From Lachnospiraceae bacterium (lineage in GTDB: Bacteria; Bacillota; Clostridia; Lachnospirales; Lachnospiraceae): a stretch of DNA of 64,000 nt. Both the position numbers and the translations under genes were made by a program. The stretch is taken from assembly GCA_023664345.1 (NCBI GenBank), contig JAMPFQ010000007.1, forward strand, positions 54,315 through 118,314, read 5' to 3'. Shown piece by piece: positions 7,944 to 17,833 of this stretch; positions within the stretch are counted from its first letter, which is position 1, and the number at the start of each line of letters is the position of its first letter. A model generated the notes under the pieces. The model ran no database searches and was not told where the DNA came from. It was given only the letters and a program-made list of their open reading frames with translations.

Positions 7944-9302
7944 TCAAGCAAAGAATGAAATGATCAACGCTACCACAAATCCTGTTCCGCCCACCAGCGT
8001 CTCCATGATCGTCCATGTTTTCAGATTGGTCTTCTCGTCAATTCCCACCAGGGACTTTACCAGCCAGAAACCGGAGTCATTAAAGTGGGAGCAGACTGTT
8101 GCGCCGCCTGCCACTGCAGCGGTCACACAGGCGAGATACAGGGGGGACAGATCCGCGATACCGGGCATTGCCGCAACGATGCCTGCTGCCATGGTCATTG
8201 CAACCGTTGCGGATCCCACGCAGATCCTTACCAGCGCCGCTACGATAAAGGCTACTATGACCAGGGGCAGGTTCGCGCTTGAAACCGCGTTCCCGATCAC
8301 ATCACCCAGACCGGAATATTGTAACATATAACGAAGCACACCGCCACAGGCTGTTACCAATAGGATAAGTCCGGTGGGTTCCAGCGATTTTGTCATGATC
8401 TTTTCCAGTTCGGGCAGAGAATATCCATGCCTGGTCCCCAACGCGAACATTGCCACGATGGTAGCGATCAGCAGTGCCACAAAAGGCTCTCCCAGGAATC
8501 CAAGGATGGGCTGTACCGGAGCAAGGGCAGGAATCACACCCGCGATAGAGTCCAATACGATCAGGATAAGGGGAATCAGGATAATCCCTACGATCAGTCC
8601 GAAACCGGGCAGCTTGGACTCGTCAAAATCTTCCTGATTCGCCACATGTTCCGGCACCGGGACATTGTACTTTTTCCCGCAGTAAGCGCCCCAGATGGGG
8701 CCTGCCACTATCATGGAAAAGATACCGCAGAATACGCCTACCAGGATCACCCAGCCCAATTCCACGTTCAGCATGGTAGCCACCAGGACCGGCCCCGGTG
8801 TGGGAGGGATGAACGCATGCCCTACCGCCAATCCGGCAAGCAGCGGTATCACATAAAACAGGGAAGAACGCTTCGTTCTCTTCGCGAGGGAGAACGCAAG
8901 GGGGATCAGGATGATCAGCCCGGCATCAAAAAATACCGGCATTGCGATCACCAGACCTGTAATACCCAGCGCCCACGCCGCCCTCTTGTCACCGAACTTG
9001 TTGACCAGCGTGACCGCAATGGACTGTGCGCCTCCGGAGGCTTCCAGTATGGCGCCGAACATGGAACCCAGCCCTACCAGCAGGGCAATTCCTTTCAACG
9101 TGTTGCCGATCCCGTCATTCACCGCCGCGATAATGTCCTCAAAGGGCATCCCCGCGATCAGACCGATGGACAATGCGCCCAAAAGAATGGAAACCATCGC
9201 GTGAATCTTAAACTTAATAATCAGAACCAATAAAATGGCCAATCCCAGTACTGCCGCGATTACCAGCCTGGTGGGATTTAATGTAGCTGTTGCAGCTGAC
9301 AT
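7944..9302 (-). CDS. GntP family gluconate:H+ symporter
   Basis: The 452-residue protein has about 12-14 hydrophobic segments and the GntP signatures: GSMFGAILEASGGAQSIA, PVFFDAGLIILIPLAFSLA and SHFNDSGFWLV near the C-terminus. It should import gluconate or a related sugar acid with protons. AGGAGG precedes the ATG by six bases. It is first in a two-gene unit with the dehydratase (46-base gap). A promoter overlapped by two palindromic operators lies 120-195 bases upstream. Confidence 0.93.
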   Translation of the reverse strand: MSAATATLNPTRLVIAAVLGLAILLVLIIKFKIHAMVSILLGALSIGLIAGMPFEDIIAAVNDGIGNTLKGIALLVGLGSMFGAILEASGGAQSIAVTLVNKFGDKRAAWALGITGLVIAMPVFFDAGLIILIPLAFSLAKRTKRSSLFYVIPLLAGLAVGHAFIPPTPGPVLVATMLNVELGWVILVGVFCGIFSMIVAGPIWGAYCGKKYNVPVPEHVANQEDFDESKLPGFGLIVGIILIPLILIVLDSIAGVIPALAPVQPILGFLGEPFVALLIATIVAMFALGTRHGYSLPELEKIMTKSLEPTGLILLVTACGGVLRYMLQYSGLGDVIGNAVSSANLPLVIVAFIVAALVRICVGSATVAMTMAAGIVAAMPGIADLSPLYLACVTAAVAGGATVCSHFNDSGFWLVKSLVGIDEKTNLKTWTIMETLVGGTGFVVALIISFFA

Positions 9303-9424
9303 ATATTACCTCCTTTTTACCTGCCCTTGGCCTCGTCCGCCGCGGGCTCGTTTGCTTTCAGCATTTTCTGTTTCAGTGCGCTTCCTTCAACAGATTCAGC
9401 TTCTGTAGTTATCGGTGTTTTTAT

Positions 9425-9494
9425 ACATCAGACGTCTTATGTTTATTAAATTTATCTTAATATATTTGGTATTTTTAGTCAATACATCTGATGT
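9425..9494 (-). promoter_or_regulatory. gntP-dehydratase promoter with two palindromic operators
   Basis: On the minus strand TTGACT (9477-9482), 17 bases, TAAGAT (9454-9459). A perfect palindrome ACATCTGATGT (9484-9494) abuts the -35, and an 18-bp near-perfect palindrome ACATCAGACGTCTTATGT (9425-9442) lies just past the expected transcription start. Both share the ACATCnGA half-site. Occupancy of both would shut the promoter; the neighbouring FadR-type regulator is the obvious candidate. Nothing coding is visible in the rest of 9303-9643; a weak GCCC/GGGC hairpin with an A/T-rich stem sits at 9501-9534. Confidence 0.75.
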
Positions 9495-9643
9495 TTATTT
9501 GCCCTTTTTCTCTCTTTTAGACAAAAAAGAGGGCAGTTTTGCATCTGCAATCCTGCCTTTTTTGGTCATTTTATCCTAGATCGTATTTTCTTTTCCTTAA
9601 TTTTTCTTTTGCTGCTTCTCTTTCGTCTGATGTCTCTCTTTAT

Positions 9644-10369
9644 TCAATGCCGCTTTTTCTTTTCCTCCTCCAAATGCTCCTCGTATATCTGCATGATCCG
9701 CTGCCTGTTATATGTCAGGTGCATGTTCATGGCACATTTCGCTCCCACCGAATCTCCCTTTAATATGGCATTCGTAATCGCGCGGTGAGTTTCCAGTGTT
9801 TCTTTCATCAATTGCCGCTGAGTCAGGTTCACAAACGTCAGGACAGCGGTATTTATAATGGGGATCAGCACCTCCACAACCCTGTTCCGGCTGCATCTGG
9901 CAATACAGGTGTGAAATTCCACATCCTTTTTCGCATGGTTCTTCCCGCTCAGATACAACTCTTCCACCTCGTCACATAATTGCTTCAGTTGTTCCTTTTC
10001 CTCCGGCATAATATGCTCACATGCCATAGCCGCGATCTCCGGTTCCAGCATCATGCGCACATCCAGTAATTCCAACGCCAGCTTATACTTGTCTCCTAAT
10101 CTGGCGAGCCCCAGCGGGTCATCCTCCAAAGTGCTCGTACCGACCACATAAGTGCCAGCTCCCCTGCGTACCTCCAAGATTCCTTTGCTCGCCAGCGCTT
10201 TAACGGCTTCTCTGACAGTACTCCTTCCCACACCGAATCTTTCTGCCAGGTCAAATTCATTTGGGATCTTTTCTCCTATTTTAACCGGTTCATGCAGAAT
10301 ATAATTCATCAATTCCTCTTCCACCTGTGAACCCAGCAGTTTTTTATTTATTTTTTCCAATTGGTACAT
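9644..10369 (-). CDS. FadR-subfamily GntR regulator of sugar-acid use
   Basis: From the ATG at 10369 the product is 241 residues. The N-terminal winged helix (residues about 12-75) has GEKIPNEFDLAERFGVGRSTVREAVKAL and RRGAGTYV. The C-terminal all-helical FCD ligand domain has DVRMMLEPEIAAMA, DVEFHTCIARCS and THRAITNAI, with the Asp/His spacing of the metal-binding FCD pocket. Earlier codons read in from the end of the chemoreceptor gene and start at a TTG, so I shortened the gene. It very likely represses the gntP-dehydratase promoter and is released by a sugar acid. Confidence 0.88.
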   Translation of the reverse strand: MYQLEKINKKLLGSQVEEELMNYILHEPVKIGEKIPNEFDLAERFGVGRSTVREAVKALASKGILEVRRGAGTYVVGTSTLEDDPLGLARLGDKYKLALELLDVRMMLEPEIAAMACEHIMPEEKEQLKQLCDEVEELYLSGKNHAKKDVEFHTCIARCSRNRVVEVLIPIINTAVLTFVNLTQRQLMKETLETHRAITNAILKGDSVGAKCAMNMHLTYNRQRIMQIYEEHLEEEKKKRH

Positions 10370-10457
10370 TACAGCTTTTTTCTCCCCTTCACTACTATCC
10401 CGCGCTGATTCTGAAAAGATTGCTCTCTTATTCTTAATATATGCCCGTCCTTCAGAT

Positions 10458-12161
10458 TTATATGACAAATTTGTCCATCAGATCCGCCATGCGTTCTACC
10501 TGCCCGTTCTGCTCCTGGCTGATGGCAGCAGTCTCTTCCGATGTGGCGGCATTGTCATCCACCGCCGCCGAAATATTGCCCAGATTGGCATCGATCTTCT
10601 GCATATAATGTACGTTCTGGCTCAACAGTTCTGAAATCTGAGACATCTTCTCTGTGGCAAGCCTGGCTCCGCTCATTACCTCACCCATATTTTCGGCTGT
10701 CTGATCCGCGATCAGATTTCCCTTTTCCACTGCGGCCACCGTTGTCTCGATCAGACGGGTGGTCTCCTTGGCTGACTTGGCTGACTCTTCCGCCAGATTC
10801 TTTACCTGTTCCGCCACCACCGCAAAGCCCCGGCCCGCCTCTCCTGCCCGGGCCGCTTCGATCGCGGCGTTCAGGGAAAGCAGGTTGGTCTGGTTCGCGA
10901 TATCGTCAATGGCTCCGATGATGGTACTGATCTCCTCCGAACACTTCTTGATCTCATCAATGGCTTTTTTCAGTTCATTCATTTTTTCATTACCCACAGA
11001 CATGGTCTCGCCCGCCTGGGACGCGATCGTCACACATTCCCGGGCATCATTGGCACTCTTTTCCATATCCGCATAAAGGCTCTCCGTCAGAGCGGACAGG
11101 TCAAACACGGTGGTCGCCTGTACGGTGCTGGAATCAGCCAAGTTCGTAGCCGCGTCCGCCAGCTGCAGGGAACCGCTCTTGATCTGCTCTGACAGATCGC
11201 GCAGATTGCGCAGGGTATGCCGGATCTCTTCGCTGATCTTATAAAACGAATCCCTGATCACGGAAAACTCACCCACATAATTCTGCTCCAGGGCAATGTC
11301 ATAATTCCCGTTCCCCATCTGCTCCAGCACGGTCGTGATCTCACCGATTATCTTGACCAGGTTTTCTTTCATGAACCGGATGGCAGTAACCATCCTTCCC
11401 ACCTCGCTGTCGTCCTCCGCCATATCAAAGGGTTCATGGAAATCTCCCTCTGACAGAGCCACCATCTGCTCAGAAACCTTTTTGATCGGCAGCAGCAGCT
11501 CTTCTTTGGCAAATCTGTTGGATGCCAGGATCTGGCGCATCACATACAGAAAGGACAGGAGGAAAAGCAGTTCTACCACAACCTGCACGACTATCAGCAC
11601 ATTCTTCTTTCTCGCGAGCCTGCCTTGGATCCGATCGATCACATCATCGGTCTGGGAATTGATAACGGCGATATCTGCCTCATATTGTTCGCCGAACACA
11701 TAGGAGATCGCCAGTTCCTGATCTCCGGAGGCCGCCGCCCTCATGGCTTCTTCCTCTAATGGCACCAGTGCATCGGACAATGCGGCGATCTGCTCCATCT
11801 CACTCCATTCCGCACTGGTAACATCGTTCCCTTTCAGGCCCTCCCAGGCGATATCCCTGTTCCTGTCCTCATTGAGTTCCCGCATATAGTCGTTGTAATA
11901 GGTTTCATTGCCTGTGACCGAATAGGCCTGCACGGCATATGTAAGGGCTTTGGAACCCAGGCGGTACTGGTTCAGGAACTGGGTGGTTTCCAGCCGATCC
12001 GCTTCCACATATGTGGTCAGAAAATTTATGAGGATGGATATGGCAAGCATCACGCCTCCCAGCGCCAATGCCATGATCGATCTCTTCACGATCATCCGCA
12101 GGTGAAGTTCCTGACTGTTCTTGCCAAGTGCATCCATGTCCGCTTTGTTTAAATTATCCAT
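10458..12161 (-). CDS. Methyl-accepting chemotaxis protein
   Basis: The start at 12161 follows GGGGGAAAG and gives 567 residues. TM1 is near residues 25-47 ([20 protein letters not shown]), a four-helix-bundle type outer domain spans about 50-180, and TM2 is near 190-210. HAMP and linker follow, then a long coiled-coil signalling domain with the conserved hairpin tip [20 protein letters not shown]. It should relay an unknown extracellular signal to CheA/CheW. No chemotaxis or flagellar genes are near. It shares strand with, and lies 120 bases after, the radical-SAM gene. Confidence 0.93.
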   Translation of the reverse strand: MDNLNKADMDALGKNSQELHLRMIVKRSIMALALGGVMLAISILINFLTTYVEADRLETTQFLNQYRLGSKALTYAVQAYSVTGNETYYNDYMRELNEDRNRDIAWEGLKGNDVTSAEWSEMEQIAALSDALVPLEEEAMRAAASGDQELAISYVFGEQYEADIAVINSQTDDVIDRIQGRLARKKNVLIVVQVVVELLFLLSFLYVMRQILASNRFAKEELLLPIKKVSEQMVALSEGDFHEPFDMAEDDSEVGRMVTAIRFMKENLVKIIGEITTVLEQMGNGNYDIALEQNYVGEFSVIRDSFYKISEEIRHTLRNLRDLSEQIKSGSLQLADAATNLADSSTVQATTVFDLSALTESLYADMEKSANDARECVTIASQAGETMSVGNEKMNELKKAIDEIKKCSEEISTIIGAIDDIANQTNLLSLNAAIEAARAGEAGRGFAVVAEQVKNLAEESAKSAKETTRLIETTVAAVEKGNLIADQTAENMGEVMSGARLATEKMSQISELLSQNVHYMQKIDANLGNISAAVDDNAATSEETAAISQEQNGQVERMADLMDKFVI

Positions 12162-12280
12162 ATTCTTTCCCCCATGACTCTGCAATCTGTTCGGATTGCC
12201 CATGATATTATTATGTTCCTTTGTCTAATATTAACAAATATCCGGAGTGATGTCTATATTTTTTTGGCAAAAAGACACTG

Positions 12281-13984
12281 TTATTTCTCCACTGCGACAT
12301 ATTCCACAGATGCTTCGTGAGTCAGGGGGTTACGCGCTGCGTAATGAAAGGTCACAAAAATGTCATTCTCATTTTTCTTCCCTGCTTTCACCGCTTCCAT
12401 ATCCCAGACCGGGTACGCAAAGGGCTCTATGTGGGTCAGGTTCCTCTGCCTGTTCTCCTGCCGCGTCAGTTCCCTGATCCGCTCCTTATAAGGTATCATA
12501 TCTTTCATGAAGTCCGGCCTGCTCTTGAGATTTTCCCGCAGGTACATATCATAGGTCAGAAGTTCCCTGTAAACAGGCTCCCTCGTCCCGTCATATAAAG
12601 CGGCGAACGCCAGCAGGACCTGATATCGGTATGCCCTGGCGGGGCTGTTCACGAAGTACCCCTTTTCCTCATAAAATCCTGCCAGCGCTTCAAACATGGC
12701 AAAGGGACTTTCAAAAACCGTTTCCAGCACAGGCAGGGTGTGGGTAAACTGATTGCTGTTATAATAGAGTTCCACCATCTCCTCGATTCCCTTAAGCCGC
12801 AGCACATCCTCATAGGACAGCCATTTCGTGTAAATCACCTCATAGGGCGGACCATCCAGATAGAAGATGCCGTACTCCTTTGCTTTCTCATGCATCAGAG
12901 AACCTTTCAACACTTTCAGGAAGCCCAGCTGCAGCTGTTCCGGCTTCATGCGGTACACCCGGTCAAAAGAGCGTCCAAAACTCTCATAATCCTCGTAGGG
13001 CAGGCCCGCGATCAGATCCAGGTGCAGATGGATATTCTTTCCCCTGCGGATCGCCGCCACATTTGCCTCCAGCCTGTCAATATCCATTTGACGGCAGATC
13101 GCTTGTAAGGTATCGGGATTGATGGTCTGTACGCCGATCTCCAACTGTGCCAGTCCGGGGCGCAGTCGGTTTAACAGCGCGATCTCATCCTCCCGCAGGA
13201 TATCCGCGGATATCTCGAAATGGAAATTTGTGACACCATTGTCGTTTTCATGGATATACCGCCATACCTCCATGGCGTGTTCCCGTTTGCAGTTAAAGGT
13301 GCGGTCCACGAATTTTACCTGTTTCACCTTATGATCCAGGAAAAACTGAAGCTCCCCTTTTACCACGTTTATATCCCGGAAACGGACTGCCTTATCAATG
13401 GAGGACAGGCAGTAACTGCATCTGTAGGGACAGCCCCTGCTGGTCTCGTAGTAAATGATCCGGTTGGCAAAGGGTTTCAGATCCTCATATAAAAAAGGGA
13501 TCGTGCTTAAATCCGTCAATGCCTGCGGTTTCGTGTAACCGCTCCTGAGGCACAGTCCCCGCACGTCCTTTAAATAAAAAGGCTCTTTCCCCTGCCAGGT
13601 ATAATACGCCATCAGTTCCCGGAAAGTGGCCTCACCCTCTCCCACCATGATCCCGGTGACACAGGGAAATTGTTTTAAAAGCTGATCCGCGTCAAAGGAC
13701 ACTTCCGGGCCGCCCAGCCATATCCCGGTATCAGGCAGCACTTTGGGCAGTTCTGCCAGCAGTTCCTGTACATGACGCCAGTTCCATATATAGCAGGAAA
13801 AGCCGATCACATCGGGTTCCCGGCGGTAAAGGTCCGCCAGGATCTCCTGTGTCGGCTGATTGATGGTGTATTCCGCCAGTTCGATATGCTGGCGCATCTC
13901 CTCCCCCGCGCAGGCCCGCAGGCTGTATATGGCGGGGTTGGAGTGTATATATTTTGCGTTGATGGCTGCCAGCAAGAATTTCAA
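12281..13984 (-). CDS. B12-binding-type radical SAM protein with DUF4080 C-terminus
   Basis: The 567-residue product has an N-terminal Rossmann-like cobalamin-binding-type domain (residues 1-135, with GGPEVSFD and VGEGEATF), a radical SAM core with Cys185-x3-Cys189-x2-Cys192 in RGCPYRCSYCLSS, and a C-terminal region of the type annotated DUF4080. It would cleave SAM at a 4Fe-4S cluster; the reaction is unknown. It starts at TTG with GGAGAGGAAG upstream, 14 bases after galT, so it may be cotranscribed with galK and galT although a metabolic link is not evident. Confidence 0.85.
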   Translation of the reverse strand: MKFLLAAINAKYIHSNPAIYSLRACAGEEMRQHIELAEYTINQPTQEILADLYRREPDVIGFSCYIWNWRHVQELLAELPKVLPDTGIWLGGPEVSFDADQLLKQFPCVTGIMVGEGEATFRELMAYYTWQGKEPFYLKDVRGLCLRSGYTKPQALTDLSTIPFLYEDLKPFANRIIYYETSRGCPYRCSYCLSSIDKAVRFRDINVVKGELQFFLDHKVKQVKFVDRTFNCKREHAMEVWRYIHENDNGVTNFHFEISADILREDEIALLNRLRPGLAQLEIGVQTINPDTLQAICRQMDIDRLEANVAAIRRGKNIHLHLDLIAGLPYEDYESFGRSFDRVYRMKPEQLQLGFLKVLKGSLMHEKAKEYGIFYLDGPPYEVIYTKWLSYEDVLRLKGIEEMVELYYNSNQFTHTLPVLETVFESPFAMFEALAGFYEEKGYFVNSPARAYRYQVLLAFAALYDGTREPVYRELLTYDMYLRENLKSRPDFMKDMIPYKERIRELTRQENRQRNLTHIEPFAYPVWDMEAVKAGKKNENDIFVTFHYAARNPLTHEASVEYVAVEK

Positions 13985-13998
13985 ATTTTCTTCCTCTC

Positions 13999-15498
13999 CT
14001 ATAGACTGCCCAGGAACCGGTCAAAGGCTTTCTGCCCTTCCTCCGTCCGCTTGTAGACGCCCGCGTCCTCCAGCACTTCCATAAATACCAGGCCAATCTC
14101 CTTCTCGATGATGCCGTCAATATTGGCAGCGTCTATCTTCTCATACTTCGGGGCAAATTCTTCCACCCAGTCGGCGTGCTTCGCAAGGTCTTCATCCGCC
14201 CGCAGGTCATTTCCCGCCAGGATTGCCTCTTTCAGCTTTGCCATTTCCCCTTTCAGGCGGGCGGGAAGCACCGCAAGACCCATGACTTCAATCAGACCGA
14301 TATTTTCTTTCTTGATATGGTGCAGCTTCGCGTGGGGATGGTATACACCCATGGGATGCTCTTCCGTGGTGATATTATTCCGCAGCACCAGATCCAGTTC
14401 AAACTGATCGCCCCGCTTCCTGGCAATGGGCGTGATGGTATTATGAGGCTCTCCGTCCGTCTCCGCGTAGATAAAGGCCGCCTCATCCGTATAACCCCGC
14501 CACTTCTCCAGGATCACATCCGCCAGGGCGATGATGCGGTCTGTGTCCGCGCCGCTCAAACGAATCACGGACATGGGCCAGTTCACCACGCCTGCTGCCA
14601 CGTCTTCAAACCCTTTCACGGTGACGCTCCTCTCCACAGGCGCCTTTGCCATGGCAAATTCGTAATGCCCGCCCTGGAAATGGTCGTGGCTCAAGATAGA
14701 ACCGCCCACAATGGGCAGATCCGCGTTGGAGCCCACAAAATAGTGAGGGAACTGCTTTACAAAGTCAAACAGCTTACAGAATGCGGCGTGCTCGATCTTC
14801 ATGGGCGTATGCCGGGAATTGAATACAATACAATGCTCATTATAGTATACATAAGGAGAATACTGGAAGCCCCACTGGCTGTTGTTGATCGTCACGGGAA
14901 TGATCCTGTGATTCTGTCTGGCGGGATGGTTGACGCGCCCCGCATAACCCTCGTTCTCCCTGCAGAGCAGGCACTTGGGATACCCCGACTGCTTCGCGTT
15001 CTTTGCCGCCGCAATAGCCTTGGGATCCTTCTCCGGCTTGGACAGGTTGATGGTGATATCCAGGTCGCCGTATTTCGTGGGCGCAACCCATTTCATATCC
15101 TTGCAGATACGGTACCTGCGGATATAGTCTGAATCCTTGCTGAGTTTATAATAGTAATCCGTAGCCGCTTCCAGGGAAACATTTTCATATAAACTGCGGA
15201 ACTCGCGTATCACCTCGCTGGGACGGGGCATCAGCATGCTCATGATCTTCGTGTCAAACAGGTCACGGTACACGATACTGTCCTCGATCATTCCCTGCTC
15301 CACCGCATAGTCGCACATACTGCGGAGTACTTCTTCCAGGTCTTCCACTTTCATGGAAACCTCCCCAGAGACTTCTTCCAACTCCTCCAGGCCAAACAGT
15401 TCCAAAAGCCTGTTGGTGGTAAAGATCACATCCTCCTGCGGCACCAGACCTGTCTGTACGCCATAGGAGACCAATTTTCTGATATCTGACTGAATCAT
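13999..15498 (-). CDS. galT: UDP-glucose--hexose-1-phosphate uridylyltransferase (type 2)
   Basis: The 499-residue length and motifs fit the Firmicutes-type (family 2) GalT, which swaps UMP between UDP-glucose and galactose 1-phosphate in the Leloir pathway. The SHDHFQGGHYEFAM segment carries the HxH-like active region, and VVNWPMSVIRLSG and HPHAKLHHIKKENIGLIEVMGLAVLP are typical of the family. It follows galK by 97 bases and uses AAAGGG as ribosome site. galE is not in the window. Confidence 0.94.
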   Translation of the reverse strand: MIQSDIRKLVSYGVQTGLVPQEDVIFTTNRLLELFGLEELEEVSGEVSMKVEDLEEVLRSMCDYAVEQGMIEDSIVYRDLFDTKIMSMLMPRPSEVIREFRSLYENVSLEAATDYYYKLSKDSDYIRRYRICKDMKWVAPTKYGDLDITINLSKPEKDPKAIAAAKNAKQSGYPKCLLCRENEGYAGRVNHPARQNHRIIPVTINNSQWGFQYSPYVYYNEHCIVFNSRHTPMKIEHAAFCKLFDFVKQFPHYFVGSNADLPIVGGSILSHDHFQGGHYEFAMAKAPVERSVTVKGFEDVAAGVVNWPMSVIRLSGADTDRIIALADVILEKWRGYTDEAAFIYAETDGEPHNTITPIARKRGDQFELDLVLRNNITTEEHPMGVYHPHAKLHHIKKENIGLIEVMGLAVLPARLKGEMAKLKEAILAGNDLRADEDLAKHADWVEEFAPKYEKIDAANIDGIIEKEIGLVFMEVLEDAGVYKRTEEGQKAFDRFLGSL

Positions 15499-15595
15499 AT
15501 ATTTTCCCTTTCTTATTCATATAATTTGTACATTTTGCCTGTCTAAATCTCCTTCTGCAAGTCCCCTGTCAGATTGAATCGGGAAATTAATTCTA

Positions 15596-16759
15596 TTACA
15601 GAGTTCTGGGGCCGTCCCCGATCTCCACCACATAGAAGTCCGCCGCATACCCGATCTTCGCCTTATATGCTTTCCCCACTTCTTCAATAAATGTGTCGAT
15701 CGCCTCATCTTTCACGATGCTGACCGTACAGCCGCCGAAGCCCGCCCCGGTCATGCGGGAACCGATCACGCCGTGGATCTTCCATGCTTCCTCCACCAGG
15801 GTATCCAGCTCCACGCCCGTTACCTCATAGTCATCCCGCAGGGAAACATGGGAAGCGTTCATCAGCTGTCCAAACTGCTCCACATCATTGGCTTTCAGAG
15901 CCTCCACCGCCCGGATCGTGCGCTGGTTCTCGTATACGGCATGTTTCGCCCTTCTTACTCGCACCTCATCTTTGATCGCGGACTTATTGTTCTCAAAGGC
16001 CTCCTCGTCAAGATCGCCCAGGGAATCAATGGTAACCACCTGCTTCAACTCCGCCAGCGCCGTCTCACACTCGCTGCGGCGCTCATTGTATTTGGAATCG
16101 CCCAACCCCCGCTTCTTATTGCTGCAGGCAATGACGATCTTCGCTCCCTTTAAAGCGATAGGCGCATACTCATAGGACAGGTCAGCCGTGTCCAGGAAAA
16201 TGGCGTTATCCGCCTTGCCCATGGCGATGGCGAACTGATCCATGATGCCGCAGTTTACCTTGTTAAAGTTGTTCTCCGAATACTGCCCGATCAGCGCCAG
16301 ATCCTGGTTGTTCACCTCAAATCCGAAAAATTCCCTTAAAATATGGCCTGTCAGCACCTCCACGGAAGCCGAGGAGGAAAGCCCCGAACCATTGGGAATC
16401 GTTCCGTTCAGCAGCAGATCCATGCCGCAGGAAATCTTCATGCCCTTTTCCCCGAATGCCCACATCACGCCCTTGGGATAGTTCGTCCATCCCGCGTTCT
16501 CCGCAGGAACCAGATCCTCCAGTGAAGATTCGATCACCCCCAGCCGCTCGAAATTCATGGAAAAGAACCGCAGCTTATTGTCCGTCCTCTTCCTTGCCAC
16601 GCCATAAGTACCGATGGTCAGCGCACAGGGGAACACATGGCCGCCGTTATAGTCAGTATGTTCTCCGATCAGATTCACACGTCCCGGCGCAAAATAGACC
16701 CCCGCGCCTTCCGCGTCCCCAAACACCTCCGCAAACTTCTTCAACACAATATCTTTCAT
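15596..16759 (-). CDS. galK: Galactokinase
   Basis: At 387 residues this is a normal GHMP-family galactokinase. The signature GRVNLIGEHTDYNGG lies at residues 26-40, the ATP-binding loop NGSGLSSSASVEV near 120, and the third motif GAGFGGCTVSIV near 345. It phosphorylates galactose at C1, giving the substrate of the adjacent GalT. GGAGAGGGT stands before the ATG and a promoter with a perfect TATAAT is about 50 bases upstream. Confidence 0.96.
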   Translation of the reverse strand: MKDIVLKKFAEVFGDAEGAGVYFAPGRVNLIGEHTDYNGGHVFPCALTIGTYGVARKRTDNKLRFFSMNFERLGVIESSLEDLVPAENAGWTNYPKGVMWAFGEKGMKISCGMDLLLNGTIPNGSGLSSSASVEVLTGHILREFFGFEVNNQDLALIGQYSENNFNKVNCGIMDQFAIAMGKADNAIFLDTADLSYEYAPIALKGAKIVIACSNKKRGLGDSKYNERRSECETALAELKQVVTIDSLGDLDEEAFENNKSAIKDEVRVRRAKHAVYENQRTIRAVEALKANDVEQFGQLMNASHVSLRDDYEVTGVELDTLVEEAWKIHGVIGSRMTGAGFGGCTVSIVKDEAIDTFIEEVGKAYKAKIGYAADFYVVEIGDGPRTL

Positions 16760-16806
16760 ACCCTCTCCGATCCGTATCCTGCGATACTTAACATTCTTGT
16801 ACTTCT

Positions 16807-16834
16807 ATTATACAAAAAAAAAACCGGATAACAA
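16807..16834 (-). promoter_or_regulatory. galK promoter
   Basis: TTGTTA, 16 bases containing a run of ten T, TATAAT on the minus strand. Confidence 0.65.
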
Positions 16835-16853
16835 CACCAATGTCCCAAATTTT

Positions 16854-16882
16854 AAAAAATCCCCCGGCATAGCCGGAGGATT
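16854..16882 (-). terminator. Terminator of the lipoprotein gene
   Basis: A 10-bp stem (AATCCTCCGG / CCGGGGGATT, one G-T pair) with a 5-base loop, followed on the minus strand by six T. It separates the lipoprotein gene from galK. Confidence 0.85.
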
Positions 16883-16918
16883 TCTATTTTTCACCAAACG
16901 GTCGTTTTAGGAAAACCC

Positions 16919-17743
16919 TTACTCCGCGCCGCTCTCAGAAACCGCTATATTGTCCTTTTCCATGGCATCTTCCAGGGATATCTCCTGAATGGTTGCCCCA
17001 TACTGTTCAAAAGCGGACACCATTGTGGATAGGATAGCGCTCTCATCATACATCTCGCCCTGCGACACAATATCAATGACATAGATAACATCTTCCTGCG
17101 GCGCATCCGGATGATAAAGTTCAGAAAACTTGATATATACAGTCCAAGGATCGATCAGGCTTGTGATCGCGCCGCTATTTGTCTCTTCCGTAAAGTCGCT
17201 GGTTTCTTCCCTCAAAATTTTGGAGTAGCCCTCCGGGACATACTCTGCAGACCCATCGCCGCTGGTATACACATGGGCTTCCCATGGGCTGCTGCCCGAC
17301 GGAGAATGAATGGTTGACATGGACGTTGCATAGGATCTGCCGCTGTCAGAATAGTCTCCCCCTTTGAGACAGTACAGTACGAACGTGTTTTCCCCCGGCG
17401 TCAGTTCGAGATAAGAACTCTGAAATTCGTAGCCGTCCACGGTGATGGTTCCATCGAAAAAGGTCTCGTCAGGCCCGATCCTAAGGCCTGTCACCTCATA
17501 TGCCGCAAGCGGCATTTCCGAAAAAACGTAAGAAGCTGCCGCTTCTTCCTGCTCCGGTTCCTGGGACTGCTCTTCCGTCCCCGCAGGCTCCGAAGCCTCC
17601 TCCGTCTGGGATGCCGCCGCTGAGGACTCCAGGGATACATCCGATGCCGTCGTCCCGGAAGCCGCGTCAGACTCCCCTCCACAGGCGGACACAGACAACA
17701 CAGTCGCAGCCGCCAATCCTGCCATAACAATCTTCTTAAACAT
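16919..17743 (-). CDS. Secreted lipoprotein of unknown function
   Basis: The first 25 residues form a lipoprotein signal peptide with lipobox LSVSAC. A Ser/Glu/Ala-rich spacer of about 50 residues then leads to a C-terminal domain of about 190 residues, which starts SYVFSEMPLAAYEVTGLRIG and is probably beta-rich. I recognise no catalytic motif. It is a single-gene unit with its own consensus promoter and terminator. It would sit on the outer face of the membrane. Confidence 0.75.
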   Translation of the reverse strand: MFKKIVMAGLAAATVLSVSACGGESDAASGTTASDVSLESSAAASQTEEASEPAGTEEQSQEPEQEEAAASYVFSEMPLAAYEVTGLRIGPDETFFDGTITVDGYEFQSSYLELTPGENTFVLYCLKGGDYSDSGRSYATSMSTIHSPSGSSPWEAHVYTSGDGSAEYVPEGYSKILREETSDFTEETNSGAITSLIDPWTVYIKFSELYHPDAPQEDVIYVIDIVSQGEMYDESAILSTMVSAFEQYGATIQEISLEDAMEKDNIAVSESGAE

Positions 17744-17786
17744 ATTTATCCTCCCGATTCTGTTATAAAATTGTTCCGCTCACAGC

Positions 17787-17814
17787 ATTATATCACGCGA
17801 CCGCCCTTTGTCAA
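17787..17814 (-). promoter_or_regulatory. Consensus promoter of the lipoprotein gene
   Basis: TTGACA, 16 bases, TATAAT on the minus strand, 44 bases before the ATG. Confidence 0.8.
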
Positions 17815-17833
17815 TATTGAAAAATACCCTTGC

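Noticed and set aside
7898-7951. Earlier in-frame start for the dehydratase
   Set aside because: It lies in the end of the permease gene without a ribosome site, while 7897 has one at proper spacing.
9501-9540. Terminator after the FadR gene
   Set aside because: The stem is A/T-rich with a mismatch and neither strand has a clear T run after it.
10370-10468. Longer FadR regulator starting at TTG 10468
   Set aside because: It overlaps the chemoreceptor stop, adds a low-quality head before the usual family start, and lacks a ribosome site.
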